A DNA stretch of 64,000 nt from positions 42,098,001-42,162,000 of the forward strand of contig OZ231126.1 in assembly GCA_965153355.1 (NCBI GenBank), given 5' to 3'. The position numbers and the translations under genes are program-made. This DNA comes from Flaccisagitta enflata (lineage: Eukaryota > Chaetognatha > Sagittoidea > Aphragmophora). The notes under the pieces are model-generated. The model made no database searches. It was not told the DNA's origin and was given only the letters and a program-made list of their open reading frames with translations. Below are positions 34,131-46,291 of the stretch, piece after piece. Every line of letters begins with the position of its first letter. Within the stretch, counting starts at the first letter, position 1.

Positions 34131-34499
34131 GATGTCAATTGATATGTAGTGTACGCGATAATAAGAATCTATGGAAAATTTGATTGTATAAATGAATGTG
34201 TGATTTGAGCTAACAATGAGCAGAGATATAAAACAGATGATTTAAAAGTCCAGTTGTGAGGGGATGGAGCCCGGGACTGCGGCTAAACCAGTCAGCGCCG
34301 ATAAACAATAACAACAATAGATTCAGAAAAAGAACGATAAATCCACGAAGCAAATGTCCATAAAAAAAACGCACATCGAATACATCGTAGCAGTGTCCAT
34401 TATGCGACTGACGCTTACTCTGTAAAGGTAGGAATTGTGTGTGCAAGCAGAGATGGTAGAAGGGATGAGGGTAGGGGTAGGGCAGGGGGTGTGGGAAAA
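34131..34499. other. spacer between two - strand genes
   Basis: Likely promoter side of the Rep-like gene. A 78-codon antisense frame (34210-34446) contains a strongly hydrophobic run, but it starts at TTG and lacks an ATG or clear splice partner, so I do not call it. Confidence 0.4.
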
Positions 34500-37400
34500 T
34501 TAGCTCTTTTCTTTCGCATGGGTGAGTAGCAGGGCAGTAAGTAGGTAATTGAAGTGATGGTGAGAGTCGAGTAAGAATTTGCTGAAAACTGATGCGTTTT
34601 TGTCTTTAACCAAATGAATGGATTCAAGATGGCGATAAAATGGAATGACTGACTTGAACTGTACCTTACATTTCACACATCTTACCCCTTCTGAAAAATA
34701 GTTTAAAATCTCTGATGAGATATGCGAGAAAATGTCCGAGAACAAATGTGACTCACCACAGATGTGACAGAGGCAGCTGTGATTTTCATCTTTAAAATGG
34801 CAGATTATGTCCTCATACATGCCTTTATGATAGGTAAATTCTTTGGGACAATTTTTGCATTTTTTGTTAACGCCAACTTCTAATAAATTCTTTTTGACAA
34901 AATCGCATGCCCCTGTTGTCACGTGCTGTCGAGCAGTCAAATTTTTGCCGCGACTAGGAAATAAACAAAAACAGTATTGGCAGCATTTACTAGGAATCAA
35001 AGTCTTACTTTTTTTCGCTATCCCATCCTTGCGCACAACTGGAAGATCTCCCGACTGCCTTGACGCCCCAATACTTGTATTAGGACGCTTTGGTGGCCTA
35101 AATCCCGATGGCATGGCAGATGGCGCCTTTCTCTTGATTGACGCTTGGTTGACAGTCGACGATGGCGAAACGTGCTGAGTCGACTGACTGACGGAAGGCT
35201 GGTGCGACTGTGTGGACGGATGAAGAGGTTCACACTTGGGCATATTTGCATCCGAGGGTGAATCGGCGACATCCATATGTTTGGATGAAGAGGATGGTTG
35301 ATGGCGATTGGATGCAGATGGATTTGACGGGCGCATTGAGGACGATTTGGCGCTGTTCATCGCGTCTGACGAGGAAGATGGCTCTTGGCGTGGAGGCACG
35401 GTTTGGCGACGAGAGGCTGGATTGGCGACATTCTGATCATTTGATGAAGAAGGTTGTTGTGTGTGGCGGGGATTATCTTCGCGTCGAGGGGCAGGGTTGG
35501 CGACGTTCTGCTGGTTTGATGAAGACGGTTGTTGTATGTGGCGAGGTTTGTCTTCGCGCCGAGGGGCAGGGTCGGCGACGCCTTGCTCATTTGATGAGGA
35601 AGGTTGCTGTTGGCGTTGTGACGCTGTATGGCCCTGGGACGTCGAATCTGGCGCAGATGGCGTGCTTTGATGTCGAGGAGCGGGATTTACCGCCTGTCGC
35701 GCAATTGGTTGACTCATATGGTCCGTAATTACGGACTGTTTTTTTCCTTGAGTGTCCTTCATGAGCGGATTTTCCTTAGTGTAGGCATCCTGACGAATTT
35801 TCGCGGCGAAGGCGGCGGAATCACGATCGTGAAACCCAGCTTGTGCGGTGACCAACGTAGTAAGAGGGTATCGATCAGAAACAACGCCATTTTTAGGCGC
35901 CAGTCTCAAAGAAGCAGCACCTCGAGACAACTGGACATTGCCGTCGTCGGCGAAAGATTGGTAGGCCGCTGGTAGATCACTCGTTGTTGTTGGGAGGTCA
36001 AATTCCTGCATAGCTTGTGCTAGCATATCTGCTGCCGCGTTGCCCTCATTTGCCATTTGCTCGTCTCCCTCTCCGACCTCCACGTCTTCATCCTCCTCAT
36101 CATTTCCACTTCTCCCCTCGCCCACGTTTCCCTCTTCATTCCCATTGCCACGTTGTTCCTCATCCCCACTCTCACCTCCATCCCCATCCCCATCTTCCTC
36201 GTCGCTTATATCTTCGTAATAGGAGCCATTTTCATCTTTACATGGCGTATTTCGACCACTGTTGATGAGACGGTATGCAGAATCCTCGCTTATCTGACTG
36301 CTTACCTCCCCTTCTTGACTCTGAGTCGCGTCACCTCCTTGGCCATCACCCGCCTCACCTCTCGGGCTTTCACCTTCAACATCCCCGTGGTCGCGCTGCT
36401 TATCTCTTTGTGTCAGTTCTGACACAGCGTCCATCGGTATTTCGTCGTCACTGTCGCCGAACATTTCGTCGATTGTTGGGCTTACTACCTCTGGTCTGGG
36501 CGCTGAGTTGTTGGCTTCAAAAGTAGCTGGTTCATGGCCATTTCCGGTTGGGGGAATAGACGCAGACGGAAATGCATTTGAAGATGTTGATGGCGTCTTT
36601 TTTTCGACACGCGTGGTAGAGCAGTCTATGACGACGCCTCCTGACGAATTTGGTGCTGCCATGATTCTGTTGTTGTGTTCCACAGCGACGACTGGTACTC
36701 TCGATGACGATGACGATGACGCCAAATCCACCAGCTCGTCGACGGGAGCGCGTTCGGCGTCGACGTGAACTTTTGTCGTCGTCGTGATGGATGGGTTAAC
36801 ACCAGAATTGACGTCAGAATTGGCGCCAGAATTGACGCCAGTTGACGAGGCACTCGACGTGAGATTTGCATCAGAATTGACGTCAGAATTGGCGCCAGAA
36901 TTGACGCCAGTTGACGAGGCACTCGACGTGAGATTTGCATCAGAATTGACGTTAGAATTGGTGCCAGAATTGACGCCAGAGGGCGAAGCATTCGAGGTGG
37001 GATTCGCATCAGAGTTGACGTCAGAATTGGCGCCAGAATTGACGCCAGTGGACGAGGCAGTTGACGCCGAATTCACATCAGAGTTGACGTCAGAATTGGC
37101 GACAGGATTGACGCTAATGGACGAGGCGTTTGACACATCAGAGACGTCGATGGGCTGGGAGCCAGAGGCCTGAGGGTTGACCACATGAGACGACGTATTG
37201 GCAGAAGAACTGGTCGCGGAAGAGGTTGCAGTCGTACGGAGATTAATCGTATCGGGGTACGAGCGTGATCTTGCAGTCTCTTCCAATTGTGCGACCTTCG
37301 CTTCCATGTCCTTCAATGGAAAAATAAAGGTAGAATGTATCAGCAGACCAAAATATAACTCAAGTACCTGCAATGCACAGTAATAACATGGGCAATGTTG

Positions 37401-38553
37401 ATCAACATTTCAATAACAAAAGAAATAAACTTTAACACAATGAAATGGGTTACCTCCACTAATTCGGGCTCGATTTCCCGCACCGACGGTGGGACTTGAA
37501 AATATGACTCTTCTGGATCACCGGTGAGGACATTTGATGAGTTGTCGATTACCAATTGCGCGAGTCGCTCATATCGTTCAATGGATCCAACATTTAGTTC
37601 TTCTTTTCCCGTCATTAGGCGCTGCCGTAATTCCGCCATCTGAGTGGATGTTTATGTTTTGAGTTGCATACATGTGGCTATATATGTTTTGTCCATACGT
37701 TAGACAGTTAACCACACTTTACTTTGTTTTTTTTTCTTTGTAATTCTAAAGAAAATAAATAGATGTGCACATTCAAGGTTAACTACCTCATTGGCTTCTT
37801 CTTGATTTAGGCCTTCGTCCTCGGCCTTTCTGTTGAACGTGTCCACCAACTGACGGTAACTTGACATATAGCCGTCACGCTGCGCCCTTCTTTGGTCCAA
37901 GGCAAGCTCCAGACTCTCTTTGGCACTAGCATGATTACTAGAAACCACGTTGAGTTGATCCTAAGTTGCATACACAATTTGCAGAATGAAGTTCGTTATA
38001 GCTGTCTCTCATTAGGTAATGTGGGTGGTAGTAGTATGGAAGGGAGAGAGGAACATCACAACAAGCATTAATTAATACAAATGCCTACATGACTGGTAGA
38101 AGCAACAATAAATTTAAATAAAACATTAATTTATATAAAAAAAACAAATAACAAATAATAATCCCACCCCATACACACCCCACCTGAGCCATCTATACTT
38201 ACTTCCAACCATCTAACTTAAATGCTATTTAACATTGCTGAATGTATACTAACCTGTGCTTCGGTGATTTGTCCATTGATGTCTGCCAACTTCTGTTCGG
38301 CGGCGGTCTTTTCCTTCCCCAACTTGTCAAGCTGGTCGGTCCACGCTTGTACTGCCGCTTCGTGGGTCTTTGCTTGGTCGGTGAGTTGCTTGTTGAGGCC
38401 ACTGATGGATTTTTCCGTCTTTTCGGCCTTTCTCTTCATCTTTCCACACGCGTGCCAATCGCCGTACAACTCATCACTTATCCTTAACAGTAGACAAATC
38501 ATATTAACACCACAATTTGTATTTAGTGTGAATTGCTGCCCCTTCGCTAGCAT
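34500..38553 (-). CDS. large coiled-coil and zinc-finger protein, four exons
   Basis: Exons in coding order: 38254-38553, 37787-37960, 37454-37639, 34500-37310. All junctions are GT-AG and phase 0; about 1156 residues. The true start is uncertain: ATG 38553 opens the frame, but an acceptor-like TTAAG inside exon 1 could mean a further upstream exon. The N-terminal 220 residues are coiled coil (KLGKEKTAAEQKLADINGQI). Next comes a Ser/Asn/Val tandem-repeat region (units with NSDVNSDANLTSSASSTGV), then acidic and Gln/Ser/Pro-rich disorder. The C-terminal 170 residues hold about four C2H2-like fingers (starting CCQYCFCLF, CKNCPKEFTYH, CLCHICGESH, VRCVKCKVQF). No homolog recognised; DNA or RNA binding is inferred. 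It lies directly upstream of the Rep-like gene on the same strand. Confidence 0.72.
36790..37115 (-). repeat. coding minisatellite (AATTGACGTCAGAATTGGCG units)
   Basis: Imperfect copies of a unit built on AATTGACGTCAGAATTGGCG and CCAGAATTGACGCC. They encode the NSDVNSDAN/GVNSGAN repeats of the zinc-finger protein. Several adjacent 81-bp blocks are almost identical. Confidence 0.8.
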
Positions 38554-39542
38554 TACTGCCCTTCCACCTTCTACAACTACCTAATGGTCATGTAACAGTC
38601 CTCGTCCTTCAGTCGGGGTATTTTAATGAGATTTAAAATCAATTTTTTATCGAATGTGATGCCCTTCCGACCAACCAACAGACATAGTCAACTCACAGAG
38701 ATGATGATGTAACACATAAAATTACCTTGGTAATTCATGGGACCAATTTTGCAATACTGAATTGAGATAATGACACATCAGTGTCAAGTGGCGATGTTTT
38801 TTATTAAACGCTAATAAACGATTCATTTTTGACTTTTTGATTTTCAATTTTTGAATAAAATCAGAATAAAACCACGGAATTTAAAAGCGTAAGTTGTGCG
38901 ACTTGAATGAGGGACAATTGTCATTGTGCTCAGCTTATAAATGAATTTTTCTATAAGAGATAGGAAGAGCAATTCTCTTTTTTAATTTTTTTCAAAGCAG
39001 ACGGCTCTTTATTTCTTTACGTATCACATTAAGAATAAAACACGTATCTTTCCAACAATGAAATCGCGCGGGCAAAAAGTTGACATCGTGCCAATTTTCA
39101 AGGCGGAGCTTGGATATGCAGGTGTTGACCTTTAGTGCATTTATTATCTCTCTGTACCTTCTGTACTTTCTATTGTCTAACTAATGTTGTCTTCATGTTC
39201 TGTATCTCTGCGTATACAACGAGGGCAATTATGACATAGTATGCAGCTTATTGTATGCGAAAATCTTGTTCGTCGCACCATATTTGTACTTTTGTTTTCA
39301 ATGCCAGTTGTTTCTATTTCTGCCAACAGAGGCGCTTTAACCGACAATGAAAACAAAAGTACACACCATGTAACACGATGTACCGAGGGTAGTACAGTAC
39401 AATACAATACTCTTAAATATGCTAGGTATTCTTTTGAGAAGTATAGTCAGTCCATCTTTTAAAAAAAAGATGGACCTTTCTTGATGAGGGACGGTCCGGG
39501 TCTGAGATGCAATGACGAAATCGCCACTGATCATCCGATCGA
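38554..39542. other. intergenic, no gene recognised
   Basis: AT-rich. Contains a family A-like scrap (CCAACCAACAGACATAGTC, about 38668) and an 11-bp-stem hairpin at 39450-39475 (GTCCATCTTTT/AAAAGATGGAC) just beyond the end of the next - strand gene. Confidence 0.4.
39450..39475. terminator. perfect hairpin downstream of a membrane-protein gene
   Basis: An 11-bp perfect stem with a 4-base loop, 68 bp beyond the stop of the - strand membrane-protein gene. It could be a 3-prime UTR structure. No role is proven. Confidence 0.3.
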
Positions 39543-39917
39543 TCATAGATCGATCAAATCTGCCTGCGGCCTCGGGTGACGCCTCCAAATTTCGCGCATT
39601 TGCGCAAAAAAAGGGACAACACCCGCGAGGACAACTTCGATTCGATCGCCCCTTTTTACGCCGTAATACACGGCAAGGACAACAATCAAAAACGAAAAAG
39701 TCCCACCCACTATTTCAAACCCAAGTTTGACTTTTTCTATTGTAGTCAAAAATGAGCCTGACTTAATGGGCTCCGGAGACAAACTCTTTGGTGGATCAGT
39801 GCCGGTAACGTTCAGCACCAGGCATCGGTCCGGGTCTTCTGGGTCGGCCTTCAGACAGTTGAGGCCGCTGCCCGAGGCGACCACGGCGGCGATGATGAGC
39901 CATTGGTACGGCCGCAT
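39543..39917 (-). CDS. small signal-peptide and single-TM protein
   Basis: 124 residues from ATG 39917. N-terminal signal peptide (MRPYQWLIIAAVVASGSG), a short ectodomain with two cysteines and one N-glycosylation sequon (NVT, about 36), one membrane segment (about 64-85, FSFLIVVLAVYYGV) and a basic then acidic cytoplasmic tail (ending ADLIDL). A type I membrane topology is likely. It is a neighbour of another membrane protein (40543-41529) on the same strand. Unknown family; a virion membrane or cell-surface protein is possible. Confidence 0.65.
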   Translation of the reverse strand: MRPYQWLIIAAVVASGSGLNCLKADPEDPDRCLVLNVTGTDPPKSLSPEPIKSGSFLTTIEKVKLGFEIVGGTFSFLIVVLAVYYGVKRGDRIEVVLAGVVPFFAQMREIWRRHPRPQADLIDL

Positions 39918-40542
39918 CTTGAAATCTTGATGGCGGCGACGGCTTCGGCTTCTTTCTTGAGAGACGATGAGAAATCTTGAAATATCTTCGGTGATCTTGA
40001 GGGTACGCCAGACAATAACCAAGTGAACCTCTCACTCTACTACCTAGGTTTATAAACGATTTCCCTAGTCTGATGCAAACAGAGCGGGTAGGGCCAAAGG
40101 ACCACTCACAAAAGTAACTGACCAAATGGACAATTTTCATTGGCCAGTGACCGGCTTCCTCACCTCACCACTTCCCTTACCCAATCCACTCATTCCCGGC
40201 AGGATAAGGACCATTACAACTACACGAGATTAAATTGCATTGGATTTTCTATCTAAAGCCGGTTTAAAATAAGGGCTGGTACAACACCAATAGTGAAGCA
40301 TTAAATGTCCATTGATTTACTATTCGAGTTGAAAAAAAGGAAGTTATCAGAAAACAAAAGACAGAATTTGTACAAATATTTGGTCATTTATTAATAAAAT
40401 ATGCACAAATATTAACTGATTACCAAAAACACATTTTCCCATGATTCTCAATCACATTCACAATTACGTATAATTGTCTCTTTCTTTTTTCGCGTCATTT
40501 ATTCTCTCTCCCCCCCCCCCCACTCCACGCACATTATACAAT
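39918..40542. other. intergenic, no gene recognised
   Basis: AT-rich with a poly-C run at 40508-40520. Probable promoter side of the 39543 gene. Confidence 0.4.
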
Positions 40543-41529
40543 CTACATTCTTGTACTGGCGAATGAATTGTTGATGGGCAAAGAACACGGCCCTCTGACG
40601 CTTCTCACGCTCCCAAACGTTATCAATTCCCCCACGCTTCTGCGCGACTGCGTTCTTCCAAGAAACGATGCCCTATCTGCCTCGCCCAAATTGAAGGCCG
40701 AAGCCGACGGTTCATTATCCTCGAGTGGATGCATTAAGGGCGGAGCCGCGGCGAGACGCTCCGCCGATGTGGAATTTTGGTAGATCCGATTGATAAGTTC
40801 ACGGCTCGTACCTAGCTCGCGTCGGATTTGAGCCAAAAGCCGCCCTTGGTTCTCCAATTCGTCCACTGAGGCATTGATGCCAACCACGATGCCACCTTTA
40901 ATATGAAACATGGCCAATTTAATCCTAAATTATACTTAGTAACCCACATACAACTATAGACAAACCAAAACTAAACGAAAGGGATGTGGGGTGGGGGGGG
41001 GTAGACATCTGCGTACCGAGTGTGTTGCGGATTTTGATCCAGCCAATGAAGATGATGATTGCGAAAACCACCAGGATCGTGGCAATTGCACATGCAAGTG
41101 CCACTTCCGCCCAAAAGCGCGCATCGGAGACACCCGTGGTACCTAAGCATCAATTTAAAATCATTTTTAAATTTTAAATAATTTTTGAATTCAGGAGAGA
41201 CTTAATTAGGGGATACCAAATACTTTAAAATGAATTGCCATTTATTTTCAAGCAATCCTTTTCTTATAATAAACTACTAATTGTTTGTAGTACAACTCAC
41301 CTTCTCCAGTTTTGTTATCCCAGTCGACGATTGGCGCCAAACTATTGACCTCTGAGCTGGACTCGGTCGTGGCATCACCAAAATCGAATTTCGAGGGCAA
41401 CACGCCACGGTTGGTAGGTGACGCAATTGGCGCCACACTCGGCGTACTTGTTGCTTCTGGAAATAGAGATGTAGGTTCAACGTCACTGTCTTCATCGTCG
41501 TAGTAAAGTAGTGGAATTGGCTCATCCAT
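40543..41529 (-). CDS. 235-aa single-pass membrane protein, three exons
   Basis: Exons in coding order: 41301-41529, 41017-41142, 40543-40895, joined by in-phase GT-AG introns (708 nt). The acidic Pro/Ser-rich N-terminal ectodomain (76 residues, starts MDEPIPLLYYDDEDSD) has no signal peptide. Exon 2 encodes one membrane segment (about residues 87-110, ACAIATILVVFAIIIFIGW). Exon 3 encodes a cytoplasmic tail with a helical stretch (DELENQGRLLAQIRREL) and a Ser/Arg end. Type III topology is likely. Intron 1 holds a single GGGGATACC repeat copy related to the ATPase intron. Start codon lies in a hairpin (see separate entry). Confidence 0.72.
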
Positions 41530-41553
41530 TTTTTTTTAGTGGATGAGCCAATT
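41515..41553. promoter_or_regulatory. 14-bp hairpin enclosing a start codon
   Basis: AATTGGCTCATCCA at 41515-41528 is a perfect inverted copy of 41540-41553, with an 11-base T-rich loop. It straddles the ATG (41527-41529) of the three-exon membrane protein. In RNA it could lower initiation. Confidence 0.45.
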
Positions 41554-41620
41554 TAGATATGTACTTAAATTTGCTGTGTGATTTATTGCTTGACTGGAAT
41601 TGACACACAGAAGCTTCTGA

Positions 41621-41680
<60 letters not shown>

Positions 41681-42805
41681 GAGTCAATCTTATTCTGAAC
41701 TTTGAGCCGCCGCTAACGGAGAAACCTCAGATTCGCGCTATTTTAGAAACCACGAGTTGTAACTTTTGACTTTCCATACATGAAAAAAAAAGTCACAATT
41801 TACACGAGGTATCATATACTTTGGCGGGAAAAGGCGGTCTTTGAGGTTTTGGCAATTACAATGACAAAGGAAGATCGCGGGAAAATGAGCCGGCATGCGC
41901 GCCAACCAAAACGTATATAATCAGACAGACAATTGGATAGACAGAAATTTATAGACAGTCATTTAGACGTCAATGTATGATGTAGTGTGTATTCAATGCC
42001 TTTTTGATTTTGTTTTCTTCCAGTTCGTCTGTATGAACCGAACAAATCCCACACAAATTCCATGTATAGTGTATTATGTAATCATATCTTTGAATTAAAA
42101 ATCTAAACTGACACTCACAGAAACGTACGGACAGGCAAATATAGTACCTCGATTCCAGGCCGTATCATTGACGCGTAATCACGCCGAGAATTGCGTCTTC
42201 AATGCGCCAATGAATGTCACCAAAACGCCTAAAAGGACGAAAAAGAGGAAAGCATGTAGTACATTGTCAACGGAATTGGGTACTAGGGAGCCTCGTCACA
42301 TATTCGTGGTAGGAATAGAGTTGAGAGCAGAGTCGACTCAACAGTGGAAGAGTCGACAGAGAAGAGGTAGCAATGGGAAATTAAACGGGAAACTAGACGA
42401 CAAGAGTACCCACAAACGAGACATGGTAGGAGAATGAGTAGGAAAGGGGAATTTTGGTACAGGGTAGGCGAGTACAGAGGGGGAATTCGAAGGAGGAGGA
42501 GGAAGGGATGAAGTACAAAGTCGAAGTTTTGGCATGGAGAGCCAAAAATTCGAGAAAGATTCAGAGGCAACTTATCTACATATTGTAGTAAGTTACGATT
42601 TAAAGCATCTCATACGTATCTAAAAATTGGTAATGGATGGCCGTTACTACCAATAGCCCATATATAGATAACTGGTAGTTAATGTTTTTTTTTCGTGGTA
42701 TTAAAATGTGCTCACATGGCTACATAGATTTATGTATTACAATATCTAAAAAAAAAGCCAGATAAAACTTGAATTTTATAAAATCTATAAACACATAGAC
42801 ATACA

Positions 42806-43010
42806 GAATTGGTCGATGAAGCTGAACAGCAAAGACAGAATCATATCAATGATATTTATATGTGGCCCATTAAGGATATAACTACCTTACACAATTTGGG
42901 CCACAAGCAAACCCTTAAAAAGTGAATATAACCCGACCGGGCCAATTAGGTCACGTATAAATATGTTTGATATGATTTTATCGTTGCTGTTCAGCTTCAT
43001 CGACCAATTC
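42806..43010. mobile_element. 205-bp palindromic MITE
   Basis: Perfect 25-bp terminal inverted repeats (GAATTGGTCGATGAAGCTGA... and complement) with weaker pairing inward (AATCATATCAA/TTGATATGATT) and GTGGCCCA/TGGGCCAC inside. Short, non-coding and inside the Polinton right end. Confidence 0.75.
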
Positions 43011-43066
43011 GGTTGTCAAGCTGTCACCTCTTTGCACTCCCCACTAAGTGGGGATTAAATAAAGTA

Positions 43067-43135
43067 GGTATTCGGGCTGGACCAAGGACGAGCCTTGGTC
43101 CAGCCAAGGCTGGACCTTAGTCCAGCCCGAATACC
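43067..43135. repeat. 69-bp hairpin
   Basis: 21-base arms (GGTATTCGGGCTGGACCAAGG and its complement, one mismatch) with further internal pairing of CCTTGGTCCAGCC/GGCTGGACC, giving an almost full-length cruciform. It lies 340 bp from the right terminal repeat. Could be replicative, or just a small fold-back insertion. Confidence 0.7.
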
Positions 43136-43477
43136 CGGCTTTCGCCAGTTCTGTACTATTGTTTCGTATTTGCTAAAAACAGTTGACAAAGAGAGTTTTT
43201 TCTCAGGGGTAGTCAATTCGTCTAAATCATCTTATGTTACGACATTCTCAATCAAAATACGGTTTCTTTTTAATATGCAAACTGTTTGTAGTACACGAAC
43301 CCATTTACCGATGCACGATAACACACAGATAGACATCACATTTTACTTTCTAAGATTGTTCGTCATGTTCGTATGTAATCATTCGGGTAATTAATAGCTC
43401 TGCAATATGCAAATGAGATCCAGGTGTGTAGACGGGACTGGGTAAATCAGATGCAATTTGAATGAAATCAAAGATTT

Positions 43478-43721
43478 AATAAATGCTGACCGCTAAATAA
43501 ATATTGTCCGGAGGCCACAAAAAATGTTTATTTAAACAAAAAAAATCATAACATAGTAAATATATATATTCAGTACTAATCTTCATTCATTCCACATAGA
43601 TTGCTAGGCGATTCCTGGCCGCTGCCCTAGCATGTACCGGGTATTTACTGCTGATCCGAGCTGAAATTTGCGATTTGAGCGCTGACCGCTGCTGATTCAC
43701 AAGACACCTGGCTATACTACT
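43478..43721 (-). repeat. right terminal inverted repeat, 244 bp
   Basis: Inverted copy of 8083-8326, same length, ending ...CTATACTACT, then the CATGT duplication. Confidence 0.95.
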
Positions 43722-43726
43722 CATGT
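43722..43726. other. right target-site duplication (CATGT)
   Basis: Identical to 8078-8082. If one more base is required for a 6-bp duplication, the sequences differ (CCATGT against CATGTA), so 5 bp is the best reading. Confidence 0.85.
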
Positions 43727-45001
43727 AGCGAAAAAACTTCCGGGCGACAAGGAGTCCTGACCGGGTACCACGACTAGGAGTAATTGCCTAATTGTTTTTT
43801 TGTGTGTATAAACTATAAAGGCGTCAACACTTAAGTGTACAAAGGAATTTGACAGGAAGTATTCTCATGAAAGGAGGGCCTCATATACTAACTGACTCAC
43901 CATCGGACAAACAAACTCACTTTTATAATTTTAGTGTGGACGCGGTTAGAAAGGCGTTATTGCGCAAAGACAAGAAGATCTTGAACCACCCATCATGAAC
44001 AAAAGCAAGGCCGAATACGTGACTACTCAAGTCGCGTGCAAATGGGCAGGGTCAGTTAGAAGACTAATCAGGCATTTGAGCAGGGGCAAAGATGCTAAGA
44101 GGTCCACAACACATAAAAACCAAACGACCGACTGACCAAAAGACAGCGAAGAGAGTCGTGTTGTACACATTCCCATACTTCCATCGCCAAGCGCTTCATT
44201 TCTTGGGAAAATCTTTATAGTTGCGGTCGCGCAACTCTAAAAGTGTAAGAGGCTTTGAACAACCATCAGTCCGTCCGTCGTTCCGTCTGTGATGATCGAG
44301 TCAAAAAGTGGAAAAACGAGCGGTGTGTATGGGGTTATATGCCCCTGCCCACCCGTCTGCAACGATATTATGACCCCGCGTCACTTGTTTTTCCGTCCAT
44401 CTCGCTTTTTCTGTCGTAAATATTCAGGTAAATTTAGCCCCATTTTTGAAGTCAATTTTTTTCCTCTTTAGCTTGTATTTTGTAACAGGAATGTAGTAAA
44501 TGTCTTAGTATTAATTTGCGCAACTACTTATACTTTTCTTAAGGCTTGGGAAGCTTAGTCTTTGATGACTGACAAAGATTAAGCCTTGTAACTGGGTAAC
44601 ACTTCTTTGTTATTGTCGTTTCCGAGAATTCACGACAGTTTTTAGTCGCGTGCTTCGCGACTCTGCACCCCGCTTTGTCGGTCCGTCTGTCCGTCGGCCC
44701 GTCCGTTACACTTTACTTTTCTTGGGTTTTTGCAGTCTATGGCCTTACTGCTCCTGCCCAAGTGATCAAGTGACCTCAAATACGGCCCCTGCCCAACCGC
44801 ACGCGACTGGGGTAGCCGTGTATCCGGCGTTGTTCTCTGATGCCATACAAGCGTGTTTGTAAAGTGATGGAGAGTTGGGTTTTTGTTCCTCGTCGGTTAA
44901 AACTTGGGTATGTAAATATATCGTGCAAAAACACCATTCCGACCAGTCATACGTATTACATGTCAGTATAACGTTTTAGCTTCAAAGACGAAAGAGAAAG
45001 C
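43727..45001. other. right host flank with family A and B repeats
   Basis: No gene. Family A fragment at about 44008-44130 (GGCCGAATACGTGACTAC head), family B at about 44222-44392 (ends GACCCCGCGTCACTTGTT), family A reverse copy at about 44642-44836 (TTTAGTCGCGTGCTTCGCGA to TAGCCGTGTATCCGGC). Confidence 0.6.
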
Positions 45002-45661
<660 letters not shown>

Positions 45662-46041
45662 TCTCAACTTCATCGCCAAGTTCAAAAGAAGTTTGAACAA
45701 TCATGACAATTCCTTCCTTTAAAGTTTATTCATGCGAACCGACCGAGGTGCTGTACCGCAGCGCAGTGAGAAGATCAAGGGATTTTCAATTCAATTCTGG
45801 GAATATGCTTTTGTTTATTTGTGTGGTTTTTTTTTTGTTTTTTTTTTTGGGGGGGGGGGGAAGATGGGGTGTGAAAACTTGATTAAATGTAGTCGATTTC
45901 ATTTTCCTTCGACTACCCCGCCATTATTTTTCGGTGTTTTCATTAGAGCTATGGATGTTTGACTAGGGTATCCGAACAAATGATAAGCAAAGTTCGCGTC
46001 ACTGCTTTCGTTTCTACGTTGAATAAGATTTCCCATTTAAC

Positions 46042-46175
46042 CAGGCCGGATACACGGCTACCCCAGTCGCGTGCGGGTGGGCAGGGGCCATATTTGAGGT
46101 CAGTGGAGTATTTGGGCAGGAGCGGTGTAGCCAAAAACCCCATAAACGCCGAAAAAGTAAAGTCGCTAAGTTGAT
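46042..46175 (+). repeat. family A interspersed repeat, 5-prime part
   Basis: AGGCCGGATACACGGCTACC, GTGCGGGTGGGCAGGGGCCA and TTTGGGCAGGAGCGGTG modules in the normal order. The CGACCGAC tail is missing. Confidence 0.7.
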
Positions 46176-46291
46176 GCGATAGAATCGTGTGTTAGTGTTC
46201 GACTCCTCTTCTCCCTGAAGTCATTTCGTTTTGAAGCGTCTGGACGATTTCTAATCAAGTCTAAAACGGCGGAAGTAAACAAATTTCAAAG

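Larger units (their letters stand above)
41530..43477. other. right subterminal region, no confident gene
   Basis: About 1.9 kb between the last gene and the right terminal repeat. Holds a (CT)n tract at about 41623-41676, a palindromic MITE (42806-43010) and a long hairpin (43067-43135). A + frame at 42168-42437 (89 codons) and antisense 42283-42570 lack any domain and are not called. Confidence 0.4.

Noticed and set aside
34210-34446. 78-codon antisense frame with a hydrophobic run
   Set aside because: Opens at TTG without an ATG or in-phase exon. It may be an artefact of a T-rich tract.
42168-42437. 89-codon + frame in the right subterminal region
   Set aside because: Basic but featureless, with a similarly long antisense frame over it, no splice partners and no neighbour overlap.
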